Shown: positions 1-8,593 of the stretch, piece by piece
Layout of the letters: each line of letters begins with the position of its first letter
Numbering within the stretch: position 1 is the first letter of the stretch
Assembly (NCBI GenBank): GCA_014055525.1
Contig: WIAH01000005.1
Span: 124,001-188,000, forward strand
Source: Nitrospira sp. CR1.3
GTDB taxonomy: Bacteria > Nitrospirota > Nitrospiria > Nitrospirales > Nitrospiraceae
Length of the DNA stretch: 64,000 nucleotides
Direction: 5' to 3'
Made by a program: the position numbers and the translations under genes
Notes under the pieces: model-generated
Database searches by the model: none
The model's input: only the letters and a program-made list of their open reading frames with translations
What the model was told of the DNA's origin: nothing

Positions 1-141
1 CCGACGCAACTGTTGACGCTGGCGATCGAAGGGATGCTCCCCAAGACGCCGCTCGGCAAACACATGGCAAAGAAGCTGCGCGTGTACGCAGGAACCGCCC
101 ATCCGCACCAGGCGCAGCAACCTGAACCGATTACACTCTAA
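1..141 (+). CDS. rplM: 50S ribosomal protein L13, C-terminal part
   Basis: The first 46 codons of the window, open at the left edge and ending in TAA, read as the C-terminus of L13. The [20 protein letters not shown] stretch and the [11 protein letters not shown] tail are typical of the family. L13 is an early assembly protein of the large ribosomal subunit. It sits 31 bp ahead of rpsI, the usual rplM-rpsI transcription unit. The start lies outside the window. Confidence 0.93.
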   Translation, partial: PTQLLTLAIEGMLPKTPLGKHMAKKLRVYAGTAHPHQAQQPEPITL

Positions 142-172
142 TTCGATAGGCCGACGAGGGAGGAAGAATAGA

Positions 173-571
173 ATGGCAGCAGCAGCAGCAACTCAATATG
201 CAACGGGACGAAGGAAGTGCGCGATCGCGAGGGCCTGGGTCACCGGCACGTCGGGCGATATCACGATCAACGATCAGCCGCTCGAAAAGGCATTCCCCCG
301 TTTAACTCTCAGACAGATTATTCAACTGCCTCTCGAACTAGCCGGCGTGTCCGGAAAATTTTCGATCAAGGCGACCGTGCACGGCGGCGGACCGACGGGG
401 CAAGCAGGCGCGCTCCGACATGCGATCGCCAGAGCGTTGGTGGGCTTGAGCCAGCCGCTTCGGGCGCCGTTGAAGAAGGAAGGCTTGCTCACACGCGATT
501 CTCGCGTGAAAGAACGGAAGAAATACGGCCAGAAGGGCGCGCGAAAGCGGTTCCAGTACTCGAAGCGCTAA
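173..571 (+). CDS. rpsI: 30S ribosomal protein S9
   Basis: This 132-residue protein has the normal S9 length. It carries the N-terminal ATGRRKCAIARAWV motif, the central GGGPTGQAGALRHAIARAL motif and the basic tail ending KRFQYSKR that reaches toward the P-site tRNA. A purine-rich GGGAGGAAG lies just upstream of the ATG. It forms an operon with rplM and is followed by an intrinsic terminator, so the unit ends here. Confidence 0.97.
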   Translation: MAAAAATQYATGRRKCAIARAWVTGTSGDITINDQPLEKAFPRLTLRQIIQLPLELAGVSGKFSIKATVHGGGPTGQAGALRHAIARALVGLSQPLRAPLKKEGLLTRDSRVKERKKYGQKGARKRFQYSKR

Positions 572-593
572 ACGCCGGAGCCGGCATCACCAG

Positions 594-623
594 AAGGGAA
601 GGCTCACGGCCTTCCCTTTTTTT
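594..623 (+). terminator. Rho-independent terminator after rpsI
   Basis: A 10-bp perfect stem (AAGGGAAGGC paired with GCCTTCCCTT, loop TCACG) runs into a T tract at 617-623. It lies 22 bp after the rpsI stop codon, separating the ribosomal unit from argC. Confidence 0.9.
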
Positions 624-703
624 ATGTCCGCAGCTATAAGAATGACCGCGTGACGGGCGAGATACGCGAGACGAGCGCGACTTGCACAGGAGACGATCGA
701 GCA

Positions 704-1768
704 ATGAAGAAGATTCGAGTCGCCATAGCGGGGGCCAGCGGCTATGCCGGTGCGGAACTCGTCCGTCTCGTCGTATCGCACCCGCATTTCGAATTGACTG
801 CCGTCACGTCGGAGAAATCAGCCGGAACGCCCCTGGCTACGATGTTCCCAAGCCTGACCGGACTCGTCTCGCTCTCGTTTCAAGCGCTCACCCCGGAAGC
901 GCTGCTGAACAATGCCGATGCCGTGTTTCTGGCTCTCCCCCACACAAAATCCCTGGATCCGGTCGCCGCCTGCATGACAACCGGCAAAGTCGTGGTCGAT
1001 CTGAGCGCGGACTACCGTCTCAAAGACCCGGCTGTGTATGAATCCTGGTACAAAACCTCTCATACCCACGCCGCGCTCTTGAAGGAAGCCGTGTACGGCC
1101 TTCCGGAACTCCATCGTGCTGCGATCTCAAGGAGCAAGCTCGTTGCCTCGCCCGGTTGTTATCCGACCGCCGCGATACTGCAGCTGGCGCCCTTATTCGC
1201 AAACGATCTGGTCCAGCCTGATACCGTCGTGATCGATGCCAAATCCGGCATCTCTGGTGCCGGACGAAGTCCGGCGCTGCCTTACCATTTCCCTGAGGCG
1301 CATGAATCGTTGGAGCCGTACAAGATCGGCTCGCACAGACACATTCCCGAGATCGAGCAGGAGTTGGGCCGATTGCGCTCACGCCAATCGAAGGAAAACG
1401 GCGGGACGCCCTCCGTCGCCTTTACTCCGCATTTGGTTCCAATGAACCGCGGCATTCTGAGTACGGCCTACTGCCGCCTGAAGAATCCGGTGGCGCTCCC
1501 CGAATTGCGCGCGCTGTATCGCGCTTTCTATAAAGGTGAGCGTTTCGTCAGGCTCTATGAGGATGTCGTCCCGAACCCCCGTTACATCAAGGGGTCAAAT
1601 TACTGCGACATCGGCGTCTATACCGATCAGCGGGCCGGTTGGGTGGTGACCGTTGCTGCCGTGGACAATCTGGTCAAGGGCGCGGCTGGCCAGGCCGTCC
1701 AGGCGATGAATCTTATGCTCGGGCTTCCCGAAGAAACCGGCCTGACCGCTCCTGCCGCATACCCCTAA
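704..1768 (+). CDS. argC: N-acetyl-gamma-glutamyl-phosphate reductase
   Basis: This 354-residue enzyme carries out the NADPH-dependent reduction of N-acetylglutamyl phosphate in arginine synthesis. The N-terminal Rossmann motif GASGYAGAEL and the catalytic cysteine in SPGCYPTAA (about residue 150) are intact. I chose the ATG at 704 over the longer frame from 650 because it is preceded by AGGAG and begins directly with MKKIRVAIAGASG. argJ follows after 27 bp, so the two are probably co-transcribed. Confidence 0.96.
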   Translation: MKKIRVAIAGASGYAGAELVRLVVSHPHFELTAVTSEKSAGTPLATMFPSLTGLVSLSFQALTPEALLNNADAVFLALPHTKSLDPVAACMTTGKVVVDLSADYRLKDPAVYESWYKTSHTHAALLKEAVYGLPELHRAAISRSKLVASPGCYPTAAILQLAPLFANDLVQPDTVVIDAKSGISGAGRSPALPYHFPEAHESLEPYKIGSHRHIPEIEQELGRLRSRQSKENGGTPSVAFTPHLVPMNRGILSTAYCRLKNPVALPELRALYRAFYKGERFVRLYEDVVPNPRYIKGSNYCDIGVYTDQRAGWVVTVAAVDNLVKGAAGQAVQAMNLMLGLPEETGLTAPAAYP

Positions 1769-1795
1769 CCCACCTCCGACACCGGCGTTCCCTCT

Positions 1796-3019
1796 ATGCC
1801 AAAATCTCAGACAGCTTTTCAGCATGGACGCGGCGTCACAGTCCCTCTCGGCTTTAAAGCGTCCGGCATCCATTGCGGAATCAAGAAACCGGGGTTGCTT
1901 GATCTGGCTCTGGTCGTTTCTGCGCAGCCAGGTCCGGTCGCCGGGGTCTTTACACGAAACCAGGTGGTCGCCGCGCCGGTCCTCCTTGATCGTCGGCACT
2001 TGCGCCATGGCGTTGGGCGCGCGATTCTCATCAACAGCGGGAACGCAAACGCCTGCACCGGAGAAGCGGGCCTGGCTGCCGCCCGAGAAACCGCGGCGCT
2101 TGTGGCGCGCCACCTGCGCATCCCCACTCAGGAAGTATTCATCGGTTCAACCGGCGTAATCGGCCGGAGGTTGCCGGTGGAACGAATCGTACGAGGCATT
2201 CCGCAGTTGCTCGAACGACTCAGCGATCGCGGGGGATTGTCGGCCGCCCGAGCGATCATGACGACCGACCTTCGCCCCAAAACGGTCGCTCACCGAGAAC
2301 GGATCAATGGAAGAATCGTGACGATCGGCGGCATGGCCAAAGGATCAGGAATGATCCACCCCGACATGGCCACCATGCTAGCGTACCTGACCACCGATGC
2401 GTCGATCACGAAACTGGCGTTGCAGAAGGCTTTGTCGGCAGCGGTGAACGAATCGTTCAACTGCATCTCGGTCGACGGCGACACCAGCACCAACGACACG
2501 GTGCTCTGCCTGGCCAATGGACTGGCCGAGAACCGCATCATCCGGGAAGGCACCGCAGCCTATCGTCGATTCGCTCGTCTCCTCACGGAGGTCTGCGAAA
2601 CGTTGGCTCTTGCCATTTGTCGGGACGGCGAAGGCGTGACGAAAGTGGTGAAGCTCGAAATTACCGGGGCTCGAACCGCGACGCAGGCCCGACAGATAGC
2701 CCGGACGATCGGCACGTCGAATCTCATCAAGACCGCCTTCTTCGGAGAGGATGCAAACTGGGGCCGTGTGATGGCAGCCATCGGCCGCGCGGGGGTTCCC
2801 ATTATCCCGTCGAGGGTCGCCGTCACATTTGGGGGAGTGGCCATGGTCAAGCATGGTGTGGGGTTGGGTCTCGCTGCCGAACGCCGCATCGCCGAGGTGT
2901 TCCGCCGGAAGGAATTCACGATCGGAGTGGATCTCGGACAAGGTAATCACCGGGCTCACCTGTGGACGACCGATTTGTCCTTTGAATATGTCCGGATCAA
3001 TGCAAGCTATCGATCCTAG
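1796..3019 (+). CDS. argJ: Bifunctional glutamate N-acetyltransferase / ornithine acetyltransferase
   Basis: This 407-residue ArgJ recycles acetyl groups in the cyclic arginine pathway. The autoproteolysis site is visible in HPDMATMLAYL, where the Thr (about residue 192) becomes the nucleophile of the beta chain. The GSTGVIG oxyanion region and the ANWGR motif near the C-terminus are also present. No strong ribosome-binding site precedes the ATG, which fits coupling to argC. Whether it can also make acetylglutamate de novo cannot be judged from sequence. Confidence 0.96.
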   Translation: MPKSQTAFQHGRGVTVPLGFKASGIHCGIKKPGLLDLALVVSAQPGPVAGVFTRNQVVAAPVLLDRRHLRHGVGRAILINSGNANACTGEAGLAAARETAALVARHLRIPTQEVFIGSTGVIGRRLPVERIVRGIPQLLERLSDRGGLSAARAIMTTDLRPKTVAHRERINGRIVTIGGMAKGSGMIHPDMATMLAYLTTDASITKLALQKALSAAVNESFNCISVDGDTSTNDTVLCLANGLAENRIIREGTAAYRRFARLLTEVCETLALAICRDGEGVTKVVKLEITGARTATQARQIARTIGTSNLIKTAFFGEDANWGRVMAAIGRAGVPIIPSRVAVTFGGVAMVKHGVGLGLAAERRIAEVFRRKEFTIGVDLGQGNHRAHLWTTDLSFEYVRINASYRS

Positions 3020-3042
3020 TGGGAAAGTCCGCAATTTCAATC

Positions 3043-3071
3043 TTGTAAAGCCGAGGACAATCTGCTAGTGT
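3043..3071 (+). promoter_or_regulatory. Candidate sigma70 promoter for rpsB operon
   Basis: TTGTAA at 3043-3048, a 17-bp spacer and TAGTGT at 3066-3071, preceded by TG as an extended -10. It lies about 175 bp upstream of rpsB in the gap after argJ. No start site has been mapped. Confidence 0.5.
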
Positions 3072-3245
3072 GCCAAGGCTCTGGAGCGCAAAGTCTTGAC
3101 TTCGTCACGCATAATCCTGTGCATGACGGACGCGCCATCAAATTTACAATCGACGCTCGTCGCGTCGCTTGGCTTGAGAATAAGGGGGCCGGTCCCCCTC
3201 GCCCGTTAAGCGGGTGCTCTGCAGGCCTTGAGGGGAGGTGAAGGC
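3072..3245 (+). promoter_or_regulatory. rpsB leader with two small hairpins
   Basis: The untranslated leader contains two neighbouring hairpins: GGGGG/CCCCC at 3184-3198 and CCCG/CGGG at 3202-3214. The strong ribosome-binding site GGGGAGGTGA follows. rpsB leaders often carry an S2-responsive element. I cannot confirm the consensus here, so a regulatory role is inference. Confidence 0.35.
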
Positions 3246-4019
3246 ATGGGAGTGATCGCGATCAAGGAACTGTTGGAAGCCGGGGTCCACTTCGGCCACC
3301 AGACCAACCGGTGGAATCCGAAGATGAAGAAGTTTCTCTTCGGAGAACGTAACGGCATTTATATCATCGACCTGCAGCAGACCGTGACTCGAATGGAAGA
3401 GGCCTATGCCTTCGTCCGCGACACCGTCGCCTCGGGGCAATCAGTCCTGTTCGTGGGCACCAAACGCCAGGCGGCAGAAATTCTTCAGGAAGAATCTCTG
3501 CGAGCCAACATGTTCTATGTCAATCAGCGCTGGCTCGGCGGGATGCTGACGAACTTCCAGACCATCCGCCGGAGCATCGACAAGATGAAGAAAATCGAAG
3601 GCATGCTCGCGGACCCCGCTCAGCACGGCCTGACGAAGAAGGAAATCTCCCAGAAACAGAAGGAGCTCGTGAAGCTTCAGAAGTTCCTGACCGGCATCAA
3701 GAACATGCGCGGCCTCCCGGGCGCTGTGTTCATTCTCGATACCAGAATCGAACGCATCGCCGTGCAGGAAGCGACGCGCCTGGACATCCCGGTCATCGCT
3801 ATCGTGGACAGCAACTGCGACCCCGACCACATCACCTACCCGATCCCGGGTAACGACGATGCGATCCGCTCCATCAAACTGATCACCTCGAAAATCGCCG
3901 AAGCCTGCATCGAAGGCAATCACCTGCGGACTCAGCGCGATGAAGCGGAATTTCAGTCAACCCCCGCGGGGGAAGATAAAGTCGGAGCCGCCACTCTGGC
4001 TGCTGCTCCCGCCTCCTAG
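3246..4019 (+). CDS. rpsB: 30S ribosomal protein S2
   Basis: This 257-residue protein starts [19 protein letters not shown] and contains RWNPKMKKF and [12 protein letters not shown], all hallmarks of S2. The ATG at 3246 is chosen because a strong GGGGAGGTGA lies just upstream; the in-frame TTG at 3228 overlaps that site. The Ala-rich tail is variable in the family. rpsB-tsf-pyrH-frr is a conserved translation operon. Confidence 0.97.
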   Translation: MGVIAIKELLEAGVHFGHQTNRWNPKMKKFLFGERNGIYIIDLQQTVTRMEEAYAFVRDTVASGQSVLFVGTKRQAAEILQEESLRANMFYVNQRWLGGMLTNFQTIRRSIDKMKKIEGMLADPAQHGLTKKEISQKQKELVKLQKFLTGIKNMRGLPGAVFILDTRIERIAVQEATRLDIPVIAIVDSNCDPDHITYPIPGNDDAIRSIKLITSKIAEACIEGNHLRTQRDEAEFQSTPAGEDKVGAATLAAAPAS

Positions 4020-4076
4020 GCGGCGACCACGCGCGTTCATCACTTTCTCACAGCTGCAACCAAAGGACTGTCTGGT

Positions 4077-4673
4077 ATGGCTGGATCAAGTCAACTCGTG
4101 AAGGAACTCAGGGAAAAAACGGGAGCCGGGATTCTCGATTGTCAGAAGGCGCTCCAGGAAAACGGAGACGACATCGACAAGGCCGTGGATTATCTGCGGC
4201 AGAAGGGCCTCGCCGCCGCCCAGAAGAAAGCAGGACGCGAAACGAATCAAGGGTTGATTCACGCCTATATCCACATGGGAGGCAAGATCGGCGTCCTGAT
4301 CGAAGTCAATTGCGAAACCGACTTTGTGGCCCGCAACGAAGAGTTCAAGGCCTTCGTCAACGACCTCGCGCTGCAAGTCGCGGCGGCGAAGCCGCAGTAC
4401 GTCAGGCGCGACGACGTGTCTCCCACGACCATCGACAAAGAACGGGCGATCTACGAGGGGCAGGCCAGGGAAATGGGCAAGCCGCCTGCCGCCTGGCCGA
4501 AGATCGTGGAGGGAAAGCTGGAAAAATTTTACCAGGAAAGCTGCCTGATGGAGCAGGCCTTTATCAAGGACCCCGCGGTCACGGTCAAGGATCTGCTCGC
4601 CCAGAAAATCGCCAAGATCGGCGAGAACATGAACATCCGGCGTTTTACCCGCTTTCAATTAGGCGAAGCATGA
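4077..4673 (+). CDS. tsf: Elongation factor Ts
   Basis: This 198-residue EF-Ts is the short form (the Thermus protein is of similar size) rather than the roughly 280-residue enterobacterial form. The N-terminal UBA-like domain ([18 protein letters not shown]) and the EF-Tu-contacting [10 protein letters not shown] motif are present. It catalyses GDP release from EF-Tu. Its TGA overlaps the ATG of pyrH (ATGA), so translation is probably coupled. Confidence 0.96.
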   Translation: MAGSSQLVKELREKTGAGILDCQKALQENGDDIDKAVDYLRQKGLAAAQKKAGRETNQGLIHAYIHMGGKIGVLIEVNCETDFVARNEEFKAFVNDLALQVAAAKPQYVRRDDVSPTTIDKERAIYEGQAREMGKPPAAWPKIVEGKLEKFYQESCLMEQAFIKDPAVTVKDLLAQKIAKIGENMNIRRFTRFQLGEA

Positions 4674-5395
4674 ACTCTGCCAAGTACCGGCGCATCCTCC
4701 TGAAAGTCAGCGGAGAGATGTTGGCCGGTGAGCAGGGATACGGCATTCAGCCTTCCGTCCTCGAAGGTCTCGCCTCGGAGATCGCGTCCGTCGTCGCGCT
4801 GGACATCGAAGTCGCCGTCGTCATCGGCGGCGGCAACATCTTTCGCGGGATTGCCGCCAGCGCCACCGGCATGGAACGGGCCTCGGCCGACTACATGGGC
4901 ATGCTGGCCACCGTCCTGAACGCCCTGGCTCTGCAGAACGCTCTGGAGCGCGCCGGAGTCATGACCCGCGTCCAATCCGCCATCGAGATGCGCCAGCTTG
5001 CGGAAGGGTACATTCGCCGGCGCGCCATCCGCCATCTCGAGAAGAAGCGGGTGGTAATTTTCGCAGGCGGGACCGGCAATCCCTACTTTTCGACCGATAC
5101 GGCCGCCGCGTTGCGGGCAATGGAGATCGGCGCCCAGGTGATCATGAAAGGCACGAAAGTCGACGGGATCTACGACGCCGATCCGGTCAAGAATCCGACG
5201 GCCAAGAAGTATCGCGACATCTCATTTCTGGCCATCCTGAATCAGAATCTCAAGGTCATGGACGCCACCGCGATCAGTCTCTGCATGGACAACAACCTGC
5301 CGCTGATCGTGTTCAATCTCAAGGAATCAGGGAACTTCAAACGCGTCGCCACCGGTGAGCCGATCGGCACGCTCGTCACCGGCGGCAGCCAATAA
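4670..5395 (+). CDS. pyrH: Uridylate kinase
   Basis: This 241-residue amino-acid-kinase-family enzyme phosphorylates UMP to UDP. The motifs [31 protein letters not shown] and [13 protein letters not shown] are those of bacterial PyrH. Start at 4670 is set by the ATGA overlap with tsf. A much longer upstream frame is only a shadow of tsf. Confidence 0.96.
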   Translation: MNSAKYRRILLKVSGEMLAGEQGYGIQPSVLEGLASEIASVVALDIEVAVVIGGGNIFRGIAASATGMERASADYMGMLATVLNALALQNALERAGVMTRVQSAIEMRQLAEGYIRRRAIRHLEKKRVVIFAGGTGNPYFSTDTAAALRAMEIGAQVIMKGTKVDGIYDADPVKNPTAKKYRDISFLAILNQNLKVMDATAISLCMDNNLPLIVFNLKESGNFKRVATGEPIGTLVTGGSQ

Positions 5396-5411
5396 CCAAT
5401 TCGGAGCCGCT

Positions 5412-5975
5412 ATGTCAAACGCCGCTGCGATTCGCCAAACCGTGACGGGAAAGATGGAGTCCGCCCTCGAGCATCTCAAGCGGGACCTGGCAGGCCTGCG
5501 GACCGGTCGGGCCTCCGTCGCGCTATTGGACAATATCCGCGTAGACTATTATGGCACTATGACCCCGCTCAAGCAGGTCGCAAACCTGTCCACGCCGGAA
5601 GCGCGACTCATCACCATTCAGCCCTGGGAGCCCCAGCTCATCAAGGAAATCGAAAAAGCGCTCGCCCTGTCTGGACTCGGCGTGACGCCGTCGAACGACG
5701 GGAAGATGATTCGCGTTCCCCTGCCTCCCCTCACGGAAGAGCGACGGAAAGAGCTGACCAAAATCTGCAAGAAGCATGGTGAAGACACCAAAGTGCACGT
5801 GAGAGGGTTCCGACGGGATGCGAACGAAGAGTTGAAGAAACTGCAGAAAGATGCCAAATTGACCGAAGACGAGTTGCGCAAGTCCGAGGCTGAGATTCAG
5901 AAGCTGACGGACCAGTACACGCAGAAGATCGACGATGTCATCAAGAAAAAAGAGCAGGAAATTCTGGAAGTATGA
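5412..5975 (+). CDS. frr: Ribosome recycling factor
   Basis: This 187-residue protein has the standard RRF length. Family motifs include LRTGRAS, VDYYGT, PLPPLTEERRKEL and the RRDANEELKK helix. RRF splits post-termination ribosomes together with EF-G. The ATG at 5412 lies 16 bp after the pyrH stop; an in-frame start at 5355 would overlap pyrH and is rejected. Confidence 0.96.
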   Translation: MSNAAAIRQTVTGKMESALEHLKRDLAGLRTGRASVALLDNIRVDYYGTMTPLKQVANLSTPEARLITIQPWEPQLIKEIEKALALSGLGVTPSNDGKMIRVPLPPLTEERRKELTKICKKHGEDTKVHVRGFRRDANEELKKLQKDAKLTEDELRKSEAEIQKLTDQYTQKIDDVIKKKEQEILEV

Positions 5976-6023
5976 CCGCGCGGCTCTCTTCGACTCCCTG
6001 TCCGGCTAAGAACGACCCCGACC

Positions 6024-7145
6024 GTGCTCACGACCTACGCCCACGTCAACCTCGCCTCGCTCGTCCATAATCTTTCGCAGGTCAAGCGCTGTCTGTCCGG
6101 CTCATGCGAAATTCTGGCCATCGTGAAGGCCAACGCGTACGGGCACGGGGCGGCTGAGACCGCTCAGGCTCTCGTCCGTCACGACGTGACCAGACTTGCC
6201 GTCGTATCGGTCAAGGAAGGCCTGGCGCTGCGGGAGGCCGGAATCACGGCGGAGATTCTCGTCCTCGGAACGGTCTTCGACGAACAGATTCCCGATGCCT
6301 TGACTCACCGGTTGACTCCCGTGATCAGTGACCGGCAGAGACTGCCCGCGCTTGCCCGAGCCGCCACGGCCAGAAATACGTCCCTTCCCGTTCATTTGAA
6401 GCTCGATACGGGCATGGGGAGACTCGGGCTGTCGGCCGAAGAGATACCGTCGATCATTGAGTCCCTCCGGTCATGGAAGTCGCTGGCGGTCGAAGGTATG
6501 ATGACACACCTGGCCGACGCCGACGGGAAGACCTCAGACCATACGGATGAACAACTGGCGAGATTCCATGAAACGATCACCCTCCTGCAGCGGGGCGGTC
6601 TTCACATCCCGCTGATCCATGCCGCGAACAGCGCCGCGATCATCCGCTTTCCGCAGGCTCACTTCTCCTTGGTCCGTCCCGGAATCATGCTGTACGGATA
6701 CCATACGCTGCCAGCATCCGTTCCGGCGCCGAACCTTCAACCAGTACTCACGTTGCAGACCACCATCGCGCAGCTACGAACGGTCGAACCAGGCAGCGCC
6801 ATCAGTTACAACCGGACATTCGTCGCGACGCGAAAGACCAGGATCGCGGTCCTGCCCATCGGCTATGCCGACGGGTACAGCCGCCGCCTCTCGAACCGCG
6901 GAGCCGTTCTGATTCGCGGCAGACGCGCTCCGATCGTGGGCCTTGTCTGCATGGATATGACGATGGTCGACGTGACGGACATTTCCGCCGCTCAGGCCGG
7001 CGACGAAGTCATCTTGATCGGCCGGCAGGGCAACGAGGCAATCTGGGCTGACGAAGTGGCCGAATGGACCGGAACCATACCGTACGAGGTGCTGTGCGGG
7101 ATCGGACCGCGGGTGCCGAGAATCTATAGCTCCTGCTCCTCCTAA
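6024..7145 (+). CDS. alr: Alanine racemase
   Basis: This 373-residue fold-type III PLP enzyme makes D-alanine for peptidoglycan. The PLP lysine is in VKANAYGHGA, the second catalytic residue (Tyr) is in AISYNRTF, and the YADGYSR and CMDMTMVD blocks are intact. The start is a GTG 48 bp after frr. Its stop codon overlaps by three bases the stop codon of the convergent outer-membrane gene. Confidence 0.93.
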   Translation: MLTTYAHVNLASLVHNLSQVKRCLSGSCEILAIVKANAYGHGAAETAQALVRHDVTRLAVVSVKEGLALREAGITAEILVLGTVFDEQIPDALTHRLTPVISDRQRLPALARAATARNTSLPVHLKLDTGMGRLGLSAEEIPSIIESLRSWKSLAVEGMMTHLADADGKTSDHTDEQLARFHETITLLQRGGLHIPLIHAANSAAIIRFPQAHFSLVRPGIMLYGYHTLPASVPAPNLQPVLTLQTTIAQLRTVEPGSAISYNRTFVATRKTRIAVLPIGYADGYSRRLSNRGAVLIRGRRAPIVGLVCMDMTMVDVTDISAAQAGDEVILIGRQGNEAIWADEVAEWTGTIPYEVLCGIGPRVPRIYSSCSS

Positions 7146-8593
7146 AACAGCATGCGAACGGAAACGCCCCCGGTCTGCAGCGTCGTTTTGTAGGTTCCAT
7201 CGACGGTAGGATTGCGATTGCCGGTGATCGTGCGACCCTCGTACAGCGAGGCTTGGTACGAGAGATCGAGGCCGATGGCTTTGGTTTTGACTGTTCCCAC
7301 CCCGACGTTTCCGCAGCGCAATAATCCCAGCAGCATTCCTCCTTCGTTACACAGGAATCCGATTCCTCCACCAACAATGTGGACATCGGCGGACGGAATT
7401 CCCGGATCAAACGACGCGTCGGGCATCTGCGTTTGTTGATTGGTGTAGCCGGCTCGCAGCGCTACTTCCCACGCGGGCAGAGAGTCGATCGCTAGCCATT
7501 TGTACTCTGTGCCGACCATCACCGCGCAGGTGTTCCGCCAGTTCAGCGGTTGTGGAATTGTCGCTCCGTTCGCCAATTGCACGTCGAGATTGCGGAAGGA
7601 TTTCCACCCGACATAATCGACATCCAGCTCCAGCTTCCACTCGCGCTCGATTGTCCTCTGCGGCCAGATGGCGATCGCGCCGGTGAATATTTGTGGTAGA
7701 ACTAGCGTCGCCTTTGCATCAGATACCTTGGCTCCGTTCGCCAGCAACGCTCCGGTGAGATGCATCGTGGCCTGACTTCGGTACACGAAGCCGATGTTGG
7801 CAATGGCTTTGCCGTCGACGTTCCGGAGCGCGGTATACAAGAGACTCGCGTTAAAGCCGGCCGCTGTGTCGCTGCCGAACAGCTCAACCCTTGACCCGGG
7901 GGGAATTCCCAATCCACCGGGCCAGATCGATTGCCGCTCGACCTGCCCCTCTCCGACCAATCCCGAAAACGTGTAGATGTCAGCGCCTAATCCGAGAGAC
8001 AGATTTTTGGTCAATTGATAGGCCAGCGTTGGCTTGATATCCAACAGCGGCAGTGTGTTGAAAATTGTCGCGGTTCGGAAGGGGCCATCGGCCGGCCATC
8101 GTGTCAAGGAGCCGAAGGGCGAGGTGAGCCCGATGCCGGCCGTAAGCGCGCCTAACGAGGCAATCCCCACATCTTTCAGATTGGCCGTAAGGTAGAGATG
8201 GGCCGGCGGAGGCCAGGCGAGACTGCCGTTACGGTCCCCGGTCGCAGTGAGGCCGGTCGGTCCCGTGAAATGCGTGGTCCCGCCGGACAACAGTAGACCC
8301 GCCATTATCTCCATCCCGCGCAATTGAGTAAGGCCCGCAGGATTGTAATGAACGGCCGAAGGATCGTCCGCCTGGGCGGCAAAGGCATTGCCCATGCCAG
8401 AAGCTGCAGTCCCCTGCCCCTGAATGCGAGGTACCTGTCCCCAAGCTGGCTGCGATAGTAGGACCCCGAGGCACATGCCGGCTATCACGCAGGCTGTCAC
8501 GTGAATGTCTCTCGCTCTTGGCCTGCTTCCCTTTGTGTTTATGATTGGCTGTACCGGATTGGGGGCATTCTTCCGTTCGACGATCCAACTCAT
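7142..8593 (-). CDS. FadL/TodX-family outer membrane channel
   Basis: This 483-residue protein has an N-terminal export signal (hydrophobic VTACVIAGMCLGVLLS then AWGQ) after an unusually long basic leader. The mature N-terminus has QGQGTAASGMGNAFAA and VHYNPAGL, typical of the FadL hatch region. The rest alternates as beta strands, ending in phenylalanine as outer-membrane barrels do. Family members import long-chain fatty acids or aromatics; the substrate here is unknown. Its ATG overlaps the stop of the upstream sensor kinase (ATGA). Confidence 0.8.
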   Translation of the reverse strand: MSWIVERKNAPNPVQPIINTKGSRPRARDIHVTACVIAGMCLGVLLSQPAWGQVPRIQGQGTAASGMGNAFAAQADDPSAVHYNPAGLTQLRGMEIMAGLLLSGGTTHFTGPTGLTATGDRNGSLAWPPPAHLYLTANLKDVGIASLGALTAGIGLTSPFGSLTRWPADGPFRTATIFNTLPLLDIKPTLAYQLTKNLSLGLGADIYTFSGLVGEGQVERQSIWPGGLGIPPGSRVELFGSDTAAGFNASLLYTALRNVDGKAIANIGFVYRSQATMHLTGALLANGAKVSDAKATLVLPQIFTGAIAIWPQRTIEREWKLELDVDYVGWKSFRNLDVQLANGATIPQPLNWRNTCAVMVGTEYKWLAIDSLPAWEVALRAGYTNQQTQMPDASFDPGIPSADVHIVGGGIGFLCNEGGMLLGLLRCGNVGVGTVKTKAIGLDLSYQASLYEGRTITGNRNPTVDGTYKTTLQTGGVSVRMLF